From Otatea glauca (taxonomy: Eukaryota; Streptophyta; Magnoliopsida; Poales; Poaceae), in NCBI GenBank assembly GCA_036346275.1, contig CM070723.1:54638743-54702742 (forward strand): a DNA stretch of 64,000 bases, given 5' to 3'. Numbering within the stretch: the first letter of the stretch is position 1; the number at the start of each line of letters is the position of its first letter. Positions 36,999-50,000 of this stretch are shown here, one piece after another. The notes under the pieces are model-generated. The model was not told the DNA's origin. It did no database searches and saw nothing but the letters and a program-made list of their open reading frames with translations. A program made the position numbers and the translations under genes.

Positions 36999-37362
36999 TC
37001 GACACTTAGTCATAATATTATCTAGTATCGTCAACCATAGATATATGGTAATATGTATGATAAAGTGGCTCTTTTTCTCTTTTTGACACCCGGCCATGAT
37101 GTCGACGTTTAAAAAGAAAATGATGATTGTACGCCTCGGCCTTGCAACAGGTGACGTGTATATGATGTATTGGACGATGCTTGCTTTGAAGCATTAAATA
37201 ATTCAGCTCCCCTGTGAGGGGCAAAAATCAATATTGCATGATACTCTCCTTTCTTGATTTGCATAGATCCGCAGTTGATTTACTACCAAAAATGCAGAAT
37301 TAAACAAAATTAAATTGTAAAACTTAATATTTTATTTTATTTAAATTTTTTAGGATGTTACA
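36999..37362 (-). mobile_element. LTR start fragment, minus strand
   Basis: The right edge, read on the minus strand, is TGTAACATCCTAAAAAATTT, the long-LTR family start (37362). How far left it reaches is unclear. No coding sequence is visible. Confidence 0.45.
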
Positions 37363-37467
37363 TATATTTTACCTTATATTTTTGGATATGGGGAGTACGA
37401 TTCTATCTGTAAATACCGGTATCTGTAAATGTTGGCGACAGAACCTTATTACTACAGAACAGTACAT

Positions 37468-37711
37468 CACTACTGGTTCTAAAACGCCATCACTGCCGGT
37501 CATTGGTGCCTGTCGGCTCAGGAACCGGCAGTGATAAGGATTACCACTGCCGGTTCTACCTACAACCGACAGTGATATTGAACTATCATTGCCAGGTCAA
37601 ACCAATATCCAGCAATGATGATAATTATCACTGCCGGTTATACATAAAATCGGCAATGATATCGAACTATCACTGCCGGTTTTCTCCAAGAACTGACAGT
37701 GATAAGTTGTG
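37468..37711. mobile_element. CACTA transposon terminus with subterminal repeats
   Basis: CACTACTGGTTCT at 37468 is a typical CACTA (En/Spm) end. Within 245 bp, CACTGCCGGT or its complement occurs about five times (37491, 37522, 37545, 37629, 37672), the usual transposase-binding subterminal array. The opposite end was not found, so it is a fragment or its partner has decayed. Confidence 0.75.
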
Positions 37712-38215
37712 CACCAAATATTTTTATTGCATATTTTTTGTGCAATATATATATTTTTATACAATTGTTTATACAGTGTCCATATATAGTATATAAAGAA
37801 TTGTTCAAATCATAATTCAAATATATCCATATATATATATATATAAAGCATCGTTAAAATCATAATTCAAATATATTAAATTAAGTATCACAATATTTTG
37901 TTTTTACAATGATTTGTTTACAAATGTAGTTCGACTACATCTCATCTCATTCACTTTGATTTTGCACCGGCTACAGTAGAAGGAGTCGAAGTAGGCATGT
38001 CACGGGTCTAGATCGCAGAAATGAGGGCGATGAGGCAAAAACACTCATATTGTGATGCATGTTGTTTTCTCCAAAATGTAGTAGATATTGTAGTGTTATT
38101 GTTCAGCACATTTCTACTCTCTTTCTTATATTCTCTATAGTCTTGCTCACGTATAATATAAACACTTGCTTATGTAGTTTTTTTTATCTATGTAAATAAA
38201 AACAACCAGGGATAT

Positions 38216-38772
38216 TGTCGAGACCTTCCCTTTTAGCGTGGAATACCAAGAATGTTTCATATAGATACTGTACTAGTCCCATAATCAGTGGCTAATACGC
38301 ACATTTACAACATTGTCTAGTGCATTAACGAAAGGTAGTTCTTACAATGAGACCTAAAGGCTAAAATAAAATACAGCGGAAGATACGAAATCTAGCAGTA
38401 TGCCTTTTGCCCAAAATACCAAAAGCAACTGATAAGGAGTAAACCCGAGAAATGCTTGTGTCCTTTTAAAATGCTTTTTATGGAGTGTGTGTATGTATCA
38501 AAATACTTATTCCTGAAACAATTAAACAGAGCATTCGTACTGTACCGCACAAAACTTTGATCCAATCCATATGTTGTAGCGTATAAGAAAGGTATCAAAG
38601 TGTAATAGTAGCTCCGACGAAGTTACATCTGCAGAGCTAATTCAATAAGATATCGCCGGCAGCTATTGACTTCCACCCCATACATCTGTAAAGGCAATTC
38701 AATAAGATATCGCAAACTGCTGTTGACTTCCAACCATTCATTTCCTTGGTGCAACACACAAAACATTTTATA
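38216..38772 (-). mobile_element. LTR end fragment, minus strand
   Basis: TGTCGAGACCTTCCC at 38216 is the complement of the long-LTR end, followed by diverged LTR landmarks including TACTAGTCCCATAATCAGTG and GCAACTGATAAGG. It is cut off by the CACTA-like element at 38773. Confidence 0.6.
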
Positions 38773-39026
38773 CACTAGTACAAAAAGGTATGTATAAGAC
38801 GTCTCACAGACGATTTTTAAAAACCGTCTATGTTAAAACTAATCACAGATAGTTTTTCTATCATGATCGTCAAAATTACAGTATATGATAAGAACCGTCT
38901 GTGATAAGCTAATATTATCACAGACGGTTTGAACCACCAACTGTCTATAATATTAGCTTAACACAGACGGTTTGTTAATCGAACCATCTGTGATAACAGT
39001 TCTGTGTTATATATATCGTACTAGGT
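38773..39026. mobile_element. CACTA-like MITE
   Basis: It starts CACTAGTACAAAAAGG and carries repeated ACAGACGGTT motifs in both orientations (around 38800-38995). A degenerate inverted end, TACTAGGT, sits at 39019-39026. It is probably a deletion derivative of a CACTA element. The 3-bp target duplication is not evident. Confidence 0.55.
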
Positions 39027-39070
39027 TTTTGCGCACTATATTTTTCGCCTGAACGAAATATTACAGATTC

Positions 39071-42000
39071 TGTGAGACCCCGTTCTGATGAACAGGAACC
39101 TCTATGTGATTGCTGTGCTATTCCCTGGATCAGTAGCTAGCACTCACATGTTTACAACAATTGGAATCACAACCATACCTTACATAGATTAAAGCGGAAA
39201 CTATTACATAAAGGAAAAGCTACAACTAGAGAATAAAGCAGCAAAAGAAGCAATATCTTGTAGTTTGCCCATCCGATCCGCAGGCAACTGACAAGGTAAA
39301 CTCCAGACAGAACACGACGAAGAAGATCCCGCAACCTGCGACGAAAAGGGGCTCGAAGCCTCGCTAACTCATCCACCTAAAATAATAATTAAGCAAGGGT
39401 GAGTACTTTACGTACTCAGCAAGACTTGAGTAAAACCTATAATATATGCAGGCCATTTCAAAGGAAAGACTAATACAGTTAATTTGCATAAAGCAGAATT
39501 GAATTGTAAAACAAGTTATCATTTGCAAACGGAATTTATAAGAGCAAGTTGATTGATAATAAAATAGATACAACAGTAAGTAATACTCACAGTCCTCCAT
39601 GACGTGAGTTCGAATAAACCAAACCATAAGGTCCATCAATGTTAGCCCTTCGACAAAAAGCAACAATTGCTAAAACAATTTCAGATCAAACCCAATTTAG
39701 AAAAATACCAAAGACTCTAACATTGGGATAACGTCACCAAGTGTCCTTGACCGTGGACGCGGCTAATCGATTAGGTCTTACACTCTGCAGAGGTGTACAA
39801 CTTTACCCACAAGGAATGATCAACCTTTTCGCCAGATCAATTAACACACTTCCTTTGGTGTGTCGGCAAGGAGATCATACAGAGCTATTACATTATCTAG
39901 ACGTGGCTTTACACTAGCCCGGGACGTTAACCCTCACCTTGAAAACAAAGACACTCACCCAAGTCGTGGATCCATATTTATCACACCCAACACCACGTCT
40001 CTGTCCATGGCAAGGAGTACACCATTGCATTGGTATGTAGAAACCCCTACAGACAGACCTGACCGGAATGCCTATGCAATCTCCCGCCTTCCTTAGATGC
40101 AAAGCCACATCTAAACAACTTAATAGGCTAAGACCCACCTATACAAGCCCTCGTGGTTGTACGGAATTCTTGGATCTACCGTCCCATTGCTCGGTCCTTA
40201 ATCCGACATGGGCGATACTCCACCCTACACCACGTGCAAACCCGTCTGCACATTCGGCTATTGCCAATAATCGCCCGCATCAAAACCATAGTTTTATTTT
40301 GGGTTTTTAATCAAAAAACCAGCAACCATTTTCCCAAAAAAGACCATTTAGGTTCCATATAAAATATTTCAGGAAATAATTTTAATCATGATCATCTGTC
40401 CCACAAAAATCTAAAGCATGGCTAAGCAGGTTTAACATGATCGCATATATCCAATTTGGCATTAAGTAATATCTAGCCATATTCTATGGTTATCAAGGTT
40501 CACATTTCCATAATTATCAAGGAGTTTCATGTGACAACAGGTATATCTACCAATACCACAAAATAGCGAATTTACAGAAAGTAAACGAATGCATGAAACA
40601 TTTTAGTAAACACAATGCAATTCAAATACTGGGATCAAGATGGTCAAAGGGGTGCTTGCCTTGCTTATTTATTGCTTACGACGAAGACGCGGTCACAGTT
40701 GACGGAGGCAACGACGGAGGAAGGGACGTCGGATTCTACACGTCGATCAACCGGAAATAAAGCAAATATCCTACTTTAATAAGGGCAAAAAGAAAACAGA
40801 CGGAAAACCAAATAAAGATTCATTGCAGAAAATAGGAATGCTTTAGGATTTGAATTATGAATTTCAACATCTTAAGTTCAAGATAATTAAGCATTCATAT
40901 AGTTAAAGGCTTTTGTTATGAATAAAGTAAGGTTTCTTTTATAGATTATCTTTTCTAGAACTACGAATTCAAGAGGCTAAAATTATGATTTCTGACATTT
41001 ATAACTTCGAATTATAGATGCTAAAATTATTTAGATTAATAGAATTAAAACATTAGAAAAAGGGGTTATGCGAATAGCACTTAATCCGAAATGATATTAC
41101 ACAAGGAATGGTTCAGAATAAGGTATATCTGATAAGTTAGGTTGCTGGATTTACTTATGGTTTCTAAGATGGTTCTGGTGATACAAATATATATTAACTA
41201 TAGATTTGTTCACTATTGCCAAGTTGTTTATTCATATTATGAAGTTCATAAAACATAACACTTTAGGGTATTTGGCTAATAGGATTTATACGCAAAACAT
41301 AACGAAACAAGATTATTTCTTCAAAACGGGATAGTGTATACTTTGAAGAACATTTCTAAGTTGATCTCATACATTTTAGTGTTTAAACAAGGCATTATAT
41401 TCATTGCTGAAAAAGCTTATATGATAATAAGGTTTATGTTATAAGGAATTGGATTATAAGTGTAGTGAACAATTATCACTTAAGGTTATTGTATTAGCTG
41501 GATTCAGATGAATATCAAGCTATAAACAAAACATTTTTCCAGAATATGATAGTCCATATCCCAAATATCATTTCTAAACTGATCTTCATAATATTTGCAT
41601 TTAGACGAGATATTCTACGAGGTGTCGAAAATGCTTAAGTGTTTCATTTATTTAGAAAACATAACATTTAGGGTTATGTTACTAGACTCTTTTATATACA
41701 AACCTTAACGTAATAATATTCTTTCTTCAGAACATAGTAGCATACACTTTATAGAGTATCTCTACACTATTTTCATAAAGTTTTACACTTAGACGAGGTG
41801 TTTTATAAGCCACTGAAAAGGCTTAAGTGTTTCTATAACTACACGACAAAGGTTCAGTTTTCAACATAAATTTGCGACTGCACCTTATAAGATAATCTAC
41901 CCTTTCTAGGTATTAACAGAGTAGGATCCTAAAATTGTTTTAAAACTAATTCCACGATATTTGGCTTCTATTCGATACGTTTTTCATATAAGTGATCATT

Positions 42001-44614
42001 AGGGCCTAATATGGACTTAATTCAGATTAGCACAATCATAAGATATTTTTGCATAATCAGCAAGGGAATTATTTTTCAAGGTTATAGGATTTGGTTTTGT
42101 CAAATTTGAAGTTCGTTTGAGAAAGTTATGACTATTTGGATTATACAAGTATTGATACTTCGGCTACTAAACATTTATTGTTTTCTATGGTAAACCTTAA
42201 ATATTTTTACACATATAGGATCCTTATGATGTCACAAGTATAACAAAACTGGTTTGGTGATTATTTGAATTCATTTGATCCATATTTTAACTATTTGATT
42301 TTCTATGCATATATATACATTTGCACTTGGATTATTTCACATTTTTTTTAAGAGAACTCAAATCAAAATTATTTATTAGTTATCTTGGCAAATTCAGGTA
42401 ATCTACTATCATACTAGTATTTAGAAACAAATTTTTCTTATTTTGGATTTCTTTTATATAAGTTATGCATATTTGAGTTTTTAGTGTATTGAATGTATTC
42501 ATTAATAGAAAGTAGCACAAAAATAAATGAAATTTAAATATTTTTATATATTTGAACTTCTGGAAGCATACGGATTCCATTAAAATTGGTTTCATTCAAT
42601 TATAAGTTTGTTTGCAGAGTTTTTAATACAAAGCATATCTTTAGGCCTTTTATTCAAATTTGAATTTCAAATTCACCCAGTGATCATTTTCAAAATATTA
42701 TTGCATATTATGAAGTTACTTGATTTTACATGAATATAGAAATCCATTTCACTAATTTTGGAGTTATAATGCAAAAGTTACAAGTGATTGAATTATCTCG
42801 GGTATGAAAATCCTAAAGAAATTAGAAATACGTTTTATGTACAGAGGTGGCGTATTACCGATTGAACTGTCTTCATTTTGTGCCACTGACGACTGGGTCC
42901 ATATCACAGTGAGCCGAAGGCAGAGGAGGACTAGGGCTCGCCGGTGCCGCTACTCCGGTGGGTCTTCGGCCGAATTGGTGGCACGGTGAGCACCAGTGCA
43001 CCACCCTGCACCTAATGGTGGGGTCATTTACCTCCGGCGATGGCCAGAGCAGGCTGCAACCGTGGGCTCGGGGCGGTGCTAATGGCGACTCGCCGAGGAA
43101 GAAGATGAGTGAAACTCAGTTAGAATCGGTAGCGAATTAAGCACCAACGAGTACGAGAGGTTCCATTTTTACTGTTGGATGAACCGAAGACTTACCGAGG
43201 AGCTCCACCACCGCAGGCCGGCTCTGGGGAAGAAGGTGCACAGCGGCGGCGGTTGATCGGCAGGGAAGGGCTGAAATCGATGAGCGAGATGGGTTCAGGG
43301 ATGCTCAAGGATACTACGGCTGCGAGTAATTTGAGAATGGCTCACCGAATGAAGCAAATTGCTTTTCAACCTGCAAGCTCACACACTGCAGATAATGGCG
43401 GAAGAAGAGGAGCTTCGGGCTTTTGTGCAAAAGGAACAGAAATTGAGGGATGATTAGAGCTTGTCAATGCACTAGGGTGCTATGGGTTCAAGCGATTCAA
43501 GAATGACTTACAGAATTGGCTTGATCGAAGACTTCCTCTTCTTGGGAAGCTCTGCAACAATGCCAGAGAAGGGAAGCTCCAGTTTTTGGCTTGGGATTGC
43601 TTGGCCTCCTTGATCTTCTCTGGTTACTCGCTTCCCTGGAATGAAGCTCGAGCGCAGGAGAGGATGAATGCCTGAGCTTTGCTTGCGACTTGAAGTTGCT
43701 GGCTTGGATGGAAAGCTTTGGGTTGGCTTTGAGCTTTGGTGTGGGAATGACTCAGTGGCTGGCTTTGGCGTGAGAATCAATCAACGGGCTGGCTTAAACA
43801 CAGCCATGTGAAGGAAAACTCTAGACTTTGGTGAGGTGTCCCCAAAGCACAGGAGGTGAGATGGAGACAGTACTGAACATTGAAATGGCCATCAACCGAG
43901 TTGAAAAATTGCGAAACTTTTTGACCATGGTCTACTAGGAGTGGTTAGCGTCCAGTAACATTTTGGGACAAAAACACCTTAGGGTTAATTAATAAAAATT
44001 CTGACACTGTGCACTGCTCAGAATTTTGATTTTGGATTTTGATTTATTTAAGGGTGCAAATGTTGTTATTTATTTCTAAAAATTTTTGTAATAGCTTGGT
44101 TTGGGTTAATAATGTCTCTATAAAAAATTTCAAGTCAAAATATGGTTCAATTATTTTACAAAAATTCTGACATGTTAATTTTCAGATTTTCGAAGCCTCT
44201 GTTTTTGAATTTTTAGAAGATTTTTACCAGAAGTAGGTTACTCTCTGAGGATGTCATGGTAATTTTTATGGCTCCAGAATTTTTTTTGAAGTTTTTCTAG
44301 TATCTTGACTTCTACTGTTTTTAGTCAAAAAGTGTTGTCCTTCATTTCATTTATTTACTTTTCTATGCATAAATTTTTTTTACTAGATGACTTTACTGAT
44401 TTACCAGCAGGGATAGGGTTCCATGTTAAATATTGCAAATTTTTACTTTTACCTTTTTACCATTTCCATTTCCCATTCTCTTTTGTTTGATTTTAATTCA
44501 ATACAAAAATCCAGGAAATTCCAATAAAAAAATAATGCCAATAAAATTCAGAAATAAACATATTTAAATTTAAAATATTCATTTTTATTATATTGCATTT
44601 TTCGGGATGTTACA
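39071..44614 (-). mobile_element. Minus-strand LTR of 5544 bp (probably solo)
   Basis: On the minus strand it starts TGTAACATCCCGAAAAATGC at 44614 and ends GGGGTCTCACA at 39071. It contains the same landmarks as the other LTRs: the 3' section at 39071-40760, an AT-rich middle, and a GC-rich section at 42850-43800. No PBS or pol is attached. The flanks GATTC and GATGA agree at only three bases, so there is no clear target duplication and it may have formed by recombination between elements. The ORFs in 42804-43780 are composition-driven. Confidence 0.8.
40205..40281 (-). other. Conserved three-stem structure in LTR (copy 5, 77 nt)
   Basis: Minus-strand arms are GATGCGGGCGAT and ATCGCCCATGTC: the G-C version of the covarying pair, with one mismatch elsewhere. 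The inner hairpins (GGC-AATA-GCC and GTGCA...TGCAC) are preserved. Confidence 0.55.
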
Positions 44615-45300
44615 GATGATGATCGATCTCCTCCCCCAACCCATAGCCGGCCACCTCATCCATAAGCCTGTCGCCGGCCGCCTCATCCCCGAACCCATCA
44701 CCGGTCGCCTCATCCCCAAGCCAACCATGTGTGTCGTCCTATAGCACATCGCTCTGCCGCCTCCCCGAGCCCGTCAACGCCTCCTCCCCCGAGCCTATTG
44801 CTGTCTCCTTCCCGAGTCCTAAGGTATCTAAAAAGTGCAAATCGAGTGCTCTTATCTACTTAGGGTTCTACTGTTCTATATCCTCATGCTCATGTTGGAG
44901 AGCATCCTTCTTACATCCCCCTCAGTGACGCATGTACAGGGGAATGTATTGTCATGTAGTCTATGCGGGTGTCATTTTGCTATTAAGCTCTTATTCCCTG
45001 TGGGACCAACACCATATTCTCTATGGTTGTGTTGTTACTCCTTAAGATATTTGCTACCGGTTCTATGCTCAATGATGCTATGGATCTATTGATAAACTAA
45101 AACAATTAAAATAGCGAAAATGACCTTGAACTATAGAGTTGCTTCATGTTAATGGTAGAAAGTATTGCTTTTATTTTATTTTACTGTTAATGGTAGAACT
45201 TCTAATATTTCTATGATCATGTTATATTTTGTTTTATATGATCTATTTGAACATTACCTTGAACTAATAAATATTTTTACCATAATGTTACAAACTAATG
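44615..45300. other. Unassigned sequence with GC-rich ~26-bp repeats
   Basis: 44640-44725 holds about three diverged copies of a unit containing GCCGGYCGCCTCATCCC. The rest, to the start of NB-ARC unit 2, is ordinary AT-rich sequence. I see no supported gene. Confidence 0.4.
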
Positions 45301-46326
45301 ACATTCTTTATCATTTTAGTTATTTATGGATTTACTTTAGAATTGATATGGAAATCGAATTACTAATTTTTATTTTTTTATTCTGATATAAATTAATTTA
45401 GATTTTATTGGGCATGTACTCTTTCTTTTGATTTTCTAATTTTGATTTAATTATTATTATGAATTTTACTTATTTTTAGATGTTAGCTTGGAAGTCTTAT
45501 GGAAATGAGATTGCTGATTTTCCTTTAGTTTTTAGTCCGAATTAATGTTTTTATAGATGTTACTTTGGAAGTCTGTAGTTTTTTGTGTTTTTATATTGAG
45601 TCTTTCTTTTAATCTGAGCCGTTATAACTTAGATCTATTATGTGGATGACTAGATATCTTCTTTCTGGTTAACGTGGGATCGAGCATTCTCGGAGTGTCC
45701 AATTAGTATATGTATAGATAGATAGATATATTTTGCCACTGTACAGAATAAAAAACAATTGTACCCTTGTCTTCCGCAACAAGGCAGCCACCGCTACAAT
45801 ATAAAGAAAGAGTAGTGCTTCAAACGAAACCATTTTCATTCCCACTAGAATATAAAGAAAGAGTAGTGCTTCAATGTTTTCTCTCTCAATACAGGTTGCA
45901 CAAATCTTAAAGCAAGTAAAGGGGGTAAGTAATCACCATCTATCATTTATTCATGCTTTAATATTTATAGAACTGTTAAAAGGAAAAGCATGAAAGCATC
46001 TCTCATAAGAAAATTACCTCATTCCAAAGTTATAACGGCTACCGGTTAAGAAAAGTAGCCAGTGACAGGAATTAAGAAAGGAGATAGCAACTACGAGGAC
46101 TAAACCGTTGGGCTTTTAATTGCTACTTAGCTACCATTGGGCTTTTAATTAATTGCTACTTAGCTACCGTGAAGACCGAGATGTGTTACGTGTGGACCGT
46201 GTTCTCAAAAGTCGAAATGTATCCTCTCCATTCATGTCCATTTCGCTAGTCTTCCAGTCAAAGAACAGGTGGTTGATAATCATGTCTGAACAAAGAGTAC
46301 ATCGCGTAGGTGAGGAAGGTTTCCCA
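45301..46326 (+). promoter_or_regulatory. Upstream region of NB-ARC copy 2
   Basis: It matches 16850-17909 and the unit 3 upstream pieces. Unlike copy 1 it lacks the ~185-bp PIF-like insertion (empty near 45715) and has gained a 144-bp MITE at 45861-46004. An extra partial duplication of TTGGGCTTTTAATTGCTACTTAGCTACC occurs around 46108-46165. Confidence 0.5.
45861..46004 (+). mobile_element. Mutator-like MITE, 144 bp
   Basis: The ends GAGTAGTGCTTCAATG and, reversed, GAGAGATGCTTTCATG form imperfect terminal inverted repeats. The flanks ATAAAGAAA and ATAAGAAAA are 9-bp direct repeats of the unfilled site ATAAGGAAA seen in units 1 and 3. A 9-bp duplication is typical of Mutator elements. Relatives are at 58251-58392 (minus), 23573-23648 (truncated) and 63056-63117 (second half). 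Confidence 0.75.
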
Positions 46327-47834
46327 ATGGAGACGCTCTTCGCTGCAATCGTAGGCGAACTTGCCAGCAGATCAGTCTCCTTCTTGATCGACAAATACTT
46401 AAAGCCGCCGGCGCCGTCCAAGGACGAGATCCTGCGGGGACTACAGAGGATGCTGCTTCGGCTTCGCGTGACCGTCGAGGAGGCCGAGGGGAGGCACATC
46501 ACAAGCCATGCCATGCTTCAACAACTGAACATGCTGAGAGAAGAGATGTACAGAGGCTGCCACGTGCTCGACACCTTCAGACGCCAAGCACATGAAGAAG
46601 AGATGGCCAAGGTCATGAAGTGAGTGACTCCTTAGCCCTGTCTAAATTCAATCCTGCCAAGCTCATTCGTTTCTCTGCTGGTAGTAGACATGGCACGGGA
46701 GAGTTAGAACAGGTGGTTGATAATCTAGGGGCCGCCATTACTGACATGATTGAGTTTGTTGTGCTTTTGAAGAACTACCCTATGAAGCATCGCCAGCCAT
46801 ATAGCACCTATATGTTTATGGAAAAGTGCATGTTTGGCCGTCAAATGGAGACAGAACGGGTTGTCAACTTCTTGTTGCATATAGAACCTCCCGCGGCTGA
46901 TAATCTAGGTGTCCTACCGATCATTGGTCCAGCAAAAGTTGGGAAGAGCACACTTGTTGAGCATGTTTGCTGCGACGAAAGGGTGCGTGATCAGTTTTCT
47001 CAAATTGTCTTCTTAAATCAACATGAATTTGGAAATGAACAGCTATGCACCCTAAGAGATGGTGGTATAATCAAGCATCAGCGTAGCACCTTGAGCAACG
47101 AAAGATTGCTGGTTGTCATTGAACTAGATAGTGACGTTGATGAGGGTGCATGGAGAAGGCTGTACTCTGAATCTGAAAGATGCTTTCCGCAAGGCAGTAA
47201 AATCATAATCACGAGTCGGTCTGACAAGGTCGCAAACCTTGGAACAACCCAAGCTGTCAGTCTCTTCTTGTCACGAGAAGCATATTGGTACTACTTCAAG
47301 GTGCTTGTATTTGGAAGCTCAGATCCCGAAGAGCAACCAAAGCTAGCATCCATGGCAATGGAGATATTTGACGAGCTCTTTGACCACCACAAGATATTTC
47401 AGGAGATCAGTGGACCTTTCATAGATGCAAACAGCGTAGCTCGCTTTCTAAGAGCTAAATTTGATATGCAGCATTGGCGGAGGGTTCTTGCATGCTATCG
47501 AGAAAACATTCAGAAAAATTTTCTATCTAGTACATGTCCAGGTGATTCTGGAATGAAAGGTCAATCGATTTATCTCAAGAGAATTGCCAAACCTACTCAA
47601 TACTGTATAGTTTCCTACCATGATCAAGCAGGGTCAGCTCAGAAAGTAGTTCCCAAAATAACTGCGCATGAAGTCCTGTTAGGAAGTATCACAGTTCATG
47701 GGAAATTTGAGTTTGTATTATGGAAATCTCACTTGCCCCCCTATCACAACTACATATACAGCTGCGAAGTTCATGATACGCAGTGTATGGGTAAGACTAA
47801 GACAAAGAAGCTATGCCAGAAGAGGAAGATCTGA
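46327..47834 (+). pseudogene. NB-ARC gene copy 2, frameshifted
   Basis: Aligned with copies 1 and 3, one C is missing in the GGCCCAAGG stretch (here GGCCAAGG, about 46606-46610). The first frame therefore ends at TGA 46621-46623, after the Rx-N-like part. The rest continues in another frame to 47834: Walker A GPAKVGKST, kinase-2-like LLVVIEL, RNBS-B SKIIITSR, and a C-terminal LCQKRKI. Nothing else is broken, so the loss is recent or the allele may vary. An internal ATG at 46620 could give a shorter protein starting before the P-loop. The segment after the P-loop differs most from copies 1 and 3. Confidence 0.85.
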
Positions 47835-48924
47835 GTTAATTTGTCTTAGCAGTATTAGTTATTATATAAACATTCAGTCTAAATGTGGCGATTATTGCCG
47901 TCTTTATATTGCTGATCCTGAGCATTTCAGAAGAAGTATTGTATGATCAGTTTTTAGAAATGACGAGCTATCGTATGACTTAACTAACACTTAGAAAAAA
48001 AATTGGTTCTTATGCAATCCTACATGTGGATCACATATTCAATAATTGATTATGACATGAAACACATCTCACATTTATCAATTACTCGTCACAACACAGA
48101 GATGACCACCACATAGTCTCACAGCTGAGAAGAACACACATATTGAGCATGTAGATTTAATGGACCTTTCCACCTATACCCCTATTTATTCTCTCTCAAC
48201 CATATACATTTATTCGTTACTATCTACACAAAGTATTATGTCTCATTTTCCAAGACAATTAAGAGGGGTATGTAAGTCATTTCCTCTCATATCTCTCTCA
48301 ATTTCATCGCAACCTTAATCCTTGTGTAAAGTCAAAATACGCCTTATATTTATCAATGTTTGTGTCGCATTTATAGATCAAAGAGTCCGTAGGTGTAAAG
48401 ATTAGGTAATAATAAAGACCATATATTAATATGGGATTTAGAAACAGACTCGTAGGGATTATAACTTCCTAATTAGTCTGTTTGCTTCGGTGGAATACTC
48501 AATACGCACGCAAATCGAGCCAGGTCCCACCATGCAAACGATTTAGTTGCATGCAAACATGTTTCGTTCCGAACACATCCATGCTTGTACGCAGTACGCA
48601 CACGTCTCACCATGATTGTCCACTTGTCATTGTTAGAAAACCCTTGCGCGTCTATAATTTGATGTCTATCTACCTTTGAGCCAATTAATTGTTTGTTTCC
48701 CCCGTATGGCTCCGTAGGTAATAATAAAAATCTTCAATTATTGCACGGAAAGCATGCCCGTATCTCTAGGAAGATTTTTTTATTTTGATTCGATTAATAT
48801 GGGATTTTCTAGCAATTTTTTTAGATTAACGTGAGAATTTCTAGTATTTTCTGATTAACATGGAGGCTTCTAGGAGGTAAAAGATATATAGAGGCCCTTC
48901 AATCTCACCAGATAATAGTAGATA
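47835..48924. other. Intergenic AT-rich sequence, no gene seen
   Basis: No supported coding sequence. A CTATACCCCTATTTATTCTC string at 48173 recalls the Helitron 5' end but has no matching 3' end. Confidence 0.5.
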
Positions 48925-49163
48925 TATATATAGAGACCACCCAACCAATTCCACTCTAAACAAACATTATAATTACTAGCCGGCAACCTGTGCATTCGCA
49001 CAGGTGCTTCATAGATAAAGTTTTTAATCTCTATCTCAAAAGATATATATAGAGACCACCCAACCAATTCCACTCTAAACAAACATTATAATTACTAGCC
49101 GGCAACCTGTGCATTCGCACAGGTGCTTCATAGATAAAGTTTCTAATCCCTATCTCGAAAGCT
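48925..49163 (-). repeat. 119-bp tandem duplication carrying two Helitron 3' ends
   Basis: Two nearly identical 119-bp units begin near 48931 and 49050. Read on the minus strand each has an 8-bp perfect hairpin ACCTGTGC-GAAT-GCACAGGT, six spacer bases, then CTAG and host T (CTAG at 48976-48979 and 49095-49098). This is the textbook Helitron terminus. The 5' end was not located with confidence. Confidence 0.75.
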
Positions 49164-49598
49164 ACAATAATTAAGTTACAAATTCATAGATTATGAATAC
49201 AGTATTGAACATAAAATTTATTGAGTAGATTAAAGTTCTATCTAATTTCATTTTCAACTTTAATCACCAATGATAAAGACATGTCTAAGTTCTACATAGT
49301 GCTCCATGATGACGAATAGTTGACATGGTAATTTCTAAACCTAATTTAATTATTACATATATTTCTAATTACTATATGAATGGTTTGATATTTTCCTTTT
49401 TCTCCCAAATAACAAAAAAATGGGTGATATATGCAAGATCAATTGATATTACAACAAAGAAAGGTATCTGACATTCAAACAAAAAGTTTTAAAAGTGCAA
49501 CATAGAACATGAGGTAGAGAAGCCTCAAACCAATTAATGCCCTAAAAATCATTTCTTTGGCATTTAAAGATTTTACAAAATTTTAGAATTATACTTCC

Positions 49599-50000
49599 AT
49601 ATATATATAATTACCTAGGGCACCATGATCTAAAAAGGAAATTTTCTCTATGTATTTTCATTCAAATGTTTTTGAAATTTTTAGGATGCTGAGTTTAACC
49701 AGTTTACTAACTAGTTCAGACAAGTTTGAATTGAAATTCAAACTAGAGTTTCCTTTTTGATGATAGTTTGGTTGTAGGTATGTGCTGATTTTATATATAA
49801 ATCAGCAAAGCATGTTATCCAAACTCGCTAAAAATCTTTGGATTCGAGTATATTTTTTCAAATGTATATGTTTCATTTGAATTGTTATAGATGAGTATAT
49901 ATTCTAAAACTGAAATTTTTGAAAAATATACTCAAATATGACTTGAATTCGCGTATTCGAAATCATGATGCCCAAGAACCATAGTGCCCCATTTCGGCTT

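Noticed and set aside
44731..45092. Ser/Pro-rich short ORFs
   Set aside because: They derive from GC-rich short tandem repeats and have no domain.
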